Assembly: GCA_947478535.1 (NCBI GenBank)
Contig: CANJXD010000092.1
Location: 1-14,266 of the forward strand
Source: Acetobacteraceae bacterium
GTDB taxonomy: Bacteria; Pseudomonadota; Alphaproteobacteria; Acetobacterales; Acetobacteraceae
Direction of reading: 5' to 3'
DNA length: 14,266 nt
In this document: one piece after another, positions 13,354-14,266 of the stretch
Numbering within the stretch: the first letter of the stretch is position 1
Layout of the letters: every line of letters starts with the position of its first letter
Program-made: the position numbers and the translations under genes
Notes under the pieces: generated by a model
What the model was told of the DNA's origin: nothing
Database searches by the model: none
What the model saw: the letters and a program-made list of their open reading frames with translations, nothing else

Positions 13354-14266
13354 ATGACGACGGAGACGCAGGCGCAGGTCTGGGATCGCTACGCCACCGA
13401 GGATTTCCCGCGGCTGCGCGCGGCGAACCCTCGCATGGCATGGCCGGGCGATGAACGCGGCGATGCCGCGGTCTGGCAGGCGATCTTCGATCGCGCCTTC
13501 GTGCCGGCGGGCGTCGCCGGCTGGGCGCATGCGGTGGAAATCGGCGTCGGCGGCGGCAAGTACACGGACCGCGCGCTGCGGGCCAATCCGGCGCTGCGCC
13601 TGCTCGGCTTCGATATCAGCCCGAAGCTGCTGGAAGCGGCGGCCGAGCGGCTGGCCGGCCCGGTCGCCGCCGGGCGGCTTTCCCTGCACCGGATCGGCCC
13701 GGCGCCGGATGGCGTGCTGGCGGAGGTGGCGGCGGCGGGGCTGGTGCGGCGGCTCGATGCCGTGTTCAGCCTGGATGCGCTGGTGCATGCGGATACGACG
13801 GACCTCGCCGCCCATGTGATGACGGCCGCCCTGGCGCTGCGCCCTGGTGGCTGCCTGGTGATGACGGTGGCGGACCCGACCTCGGAAGGCGGCTTCGCCA
13901 AGCTGCTGGGCGATATCGGCACCTTCTGGGGCCTGCAAGGCGGCGCCTCCCGCCGCTTCGGCTGGACCTCTCCCGAGATCGTCAACTACCTGCTGACGGC
14001 GCTCGGCTTCGATATCGAGGTGCTGGAACAGGTGCCGGATGCGCTCGGACAGCCGGCGCGGGACCTGCTGGTGGTGGCGCGGCTTGCGCGCCCCGCCCAG
14101 GCCGATGCCTATCGCGAAGGGCTGGTCGCCACTGCCCCGCCGGCCAGCGTGGGCGCCAGCTACGCCGATGTCTGGACCCACCTTGCCCCCTCCATCGCGG
14201 CCGGCGGCACCGGCGCGGGACTGGACCGCCCGCCCGCCCGCGCGGTGGTGGAACGTCTGTTCGGCA
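13354..14266 (+). CDS. Class I SAM-dependent methyltransferase, C-terminus beyond window
   Basis: The 304 visible residues form a Rossmann-type methyltransferase that would transfer a methyl group from S-adenosylmethionine to an unidentified acceptor. Motif I is VEIGVGGGKYTDRAL (61-75), followed by the acidic strand LLGFDIS. FSLDALVHAD and LRPGGCLVMTV fit motifs post-I/III and IV of the family. After the core, a segment containing WTSPEIVNYLLTALGF resembles the usual C-terminal strand region of methyltransferases involved in small-molecule or surface-glycan modification. The frame stays open to the window edge, already longer than a minimal ~250-residue enzyme, so an extra C-terminal region is likely. 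The ATG at 13354 is chosen for the adjacent GAGGCAGG motif. It diverges from the exonuclease. Acceptor specificity is unknown. A link to the nearby glycosyltransferase is only a guess. Confidence 0.88.
   Translation, partial: MTTETQAQVWDRYATEDFPRLRAANPRMAWPGDERGDAAVWQAIFDRAFVPAGVAGWAHAVEIGVGGGKYTDRALRANPALRLLGFDISPKLLEAAAERLAGPVAAGRLSLHRIGPAPDGVLAEVAAAGLVRRLDAVFSLDALVHADTTDLAAHVMTAALALRPGGCLVMTVADPTSEGGFAKLLGDIGTFWGLQGGASRRFGWTSPEIVNYLLTALGFDIEVLEQVPDALGQPARDLLVVARLARPAQADAYREGLVATAPPASVGASYADVWTHLAPSIAAGGTGAGLDRPPARAVVERLFG

Overview
The window is GC-rich, densely coding bacterial chromosome with strong G/C preference at third codon positions. The gene families suggest an alphaproteobacterium, probably Acetobacteraceae (Roseomonas-like). 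That placement is inferred from composition and family content, not from a marker gene. No rRNA, tRNA, insertion sequence, phage gene or CRISPR array is visible. No gene-free stretch exceeds about 165 bases.

Left part (1-3190): a small metabolic locus. A minus-strand pair encodes an M20-type Zn amidohydrolase (running off the left edge) and a divergent SDR-fold protein whose catalytic Tyr and Lys are replaced. Facing away from them is a plus-strand D-2-hydroxyacid dehydrogenase. The 161-bp gap between the divergent genes holds five 12-bp tandem units built on the palindrome GGTTGCAACC. A small unrecognised protein (118 aa) follows the dehydrogenase.

Centre (3271-6776): an iron-uptake locus. 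A flavin reductase-like protein is followed 2 bp later by a two-domain FbpB-type permease. An FbpA-type ferric-binding protein converges on them from the minus strand, with a hairpin terminator between. A Fur-box-like inverted repeat lies upstream of the binding protein. No ATPase gene is present.

Right-centre (6797-9761): an HpcH/HpaI-family aldolase, divergent from a secreted DUF4139 protein of unknown function.

Right part (9772-14266): two members of the bacterial ligase-associated DNA damage response set, an ATP-dependent DNA ligase and an MBL-fold exonuclease, both on the minus strand. Between them, on the opposite strand, sits a GT2-like glycosyltransferase gene whose 3' end overlaps the exonuclease 3' end. 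Two short GC hairpins lie there and have been absorbed into the exonuclease's C-terminal tail. The usual partners, an Lhr-like helicase and a metallophosphoesterase, are not in the window. A class I SAM methyltransferase runs off the right edge.

I see no clear new defence or mobile system. The most worthwhile leads are the palindromic repeat array, the flavin reductase-iron permease coupling, the degenerate SDR, and the interrupted repair cluster with its hairpin-derived protein tail.
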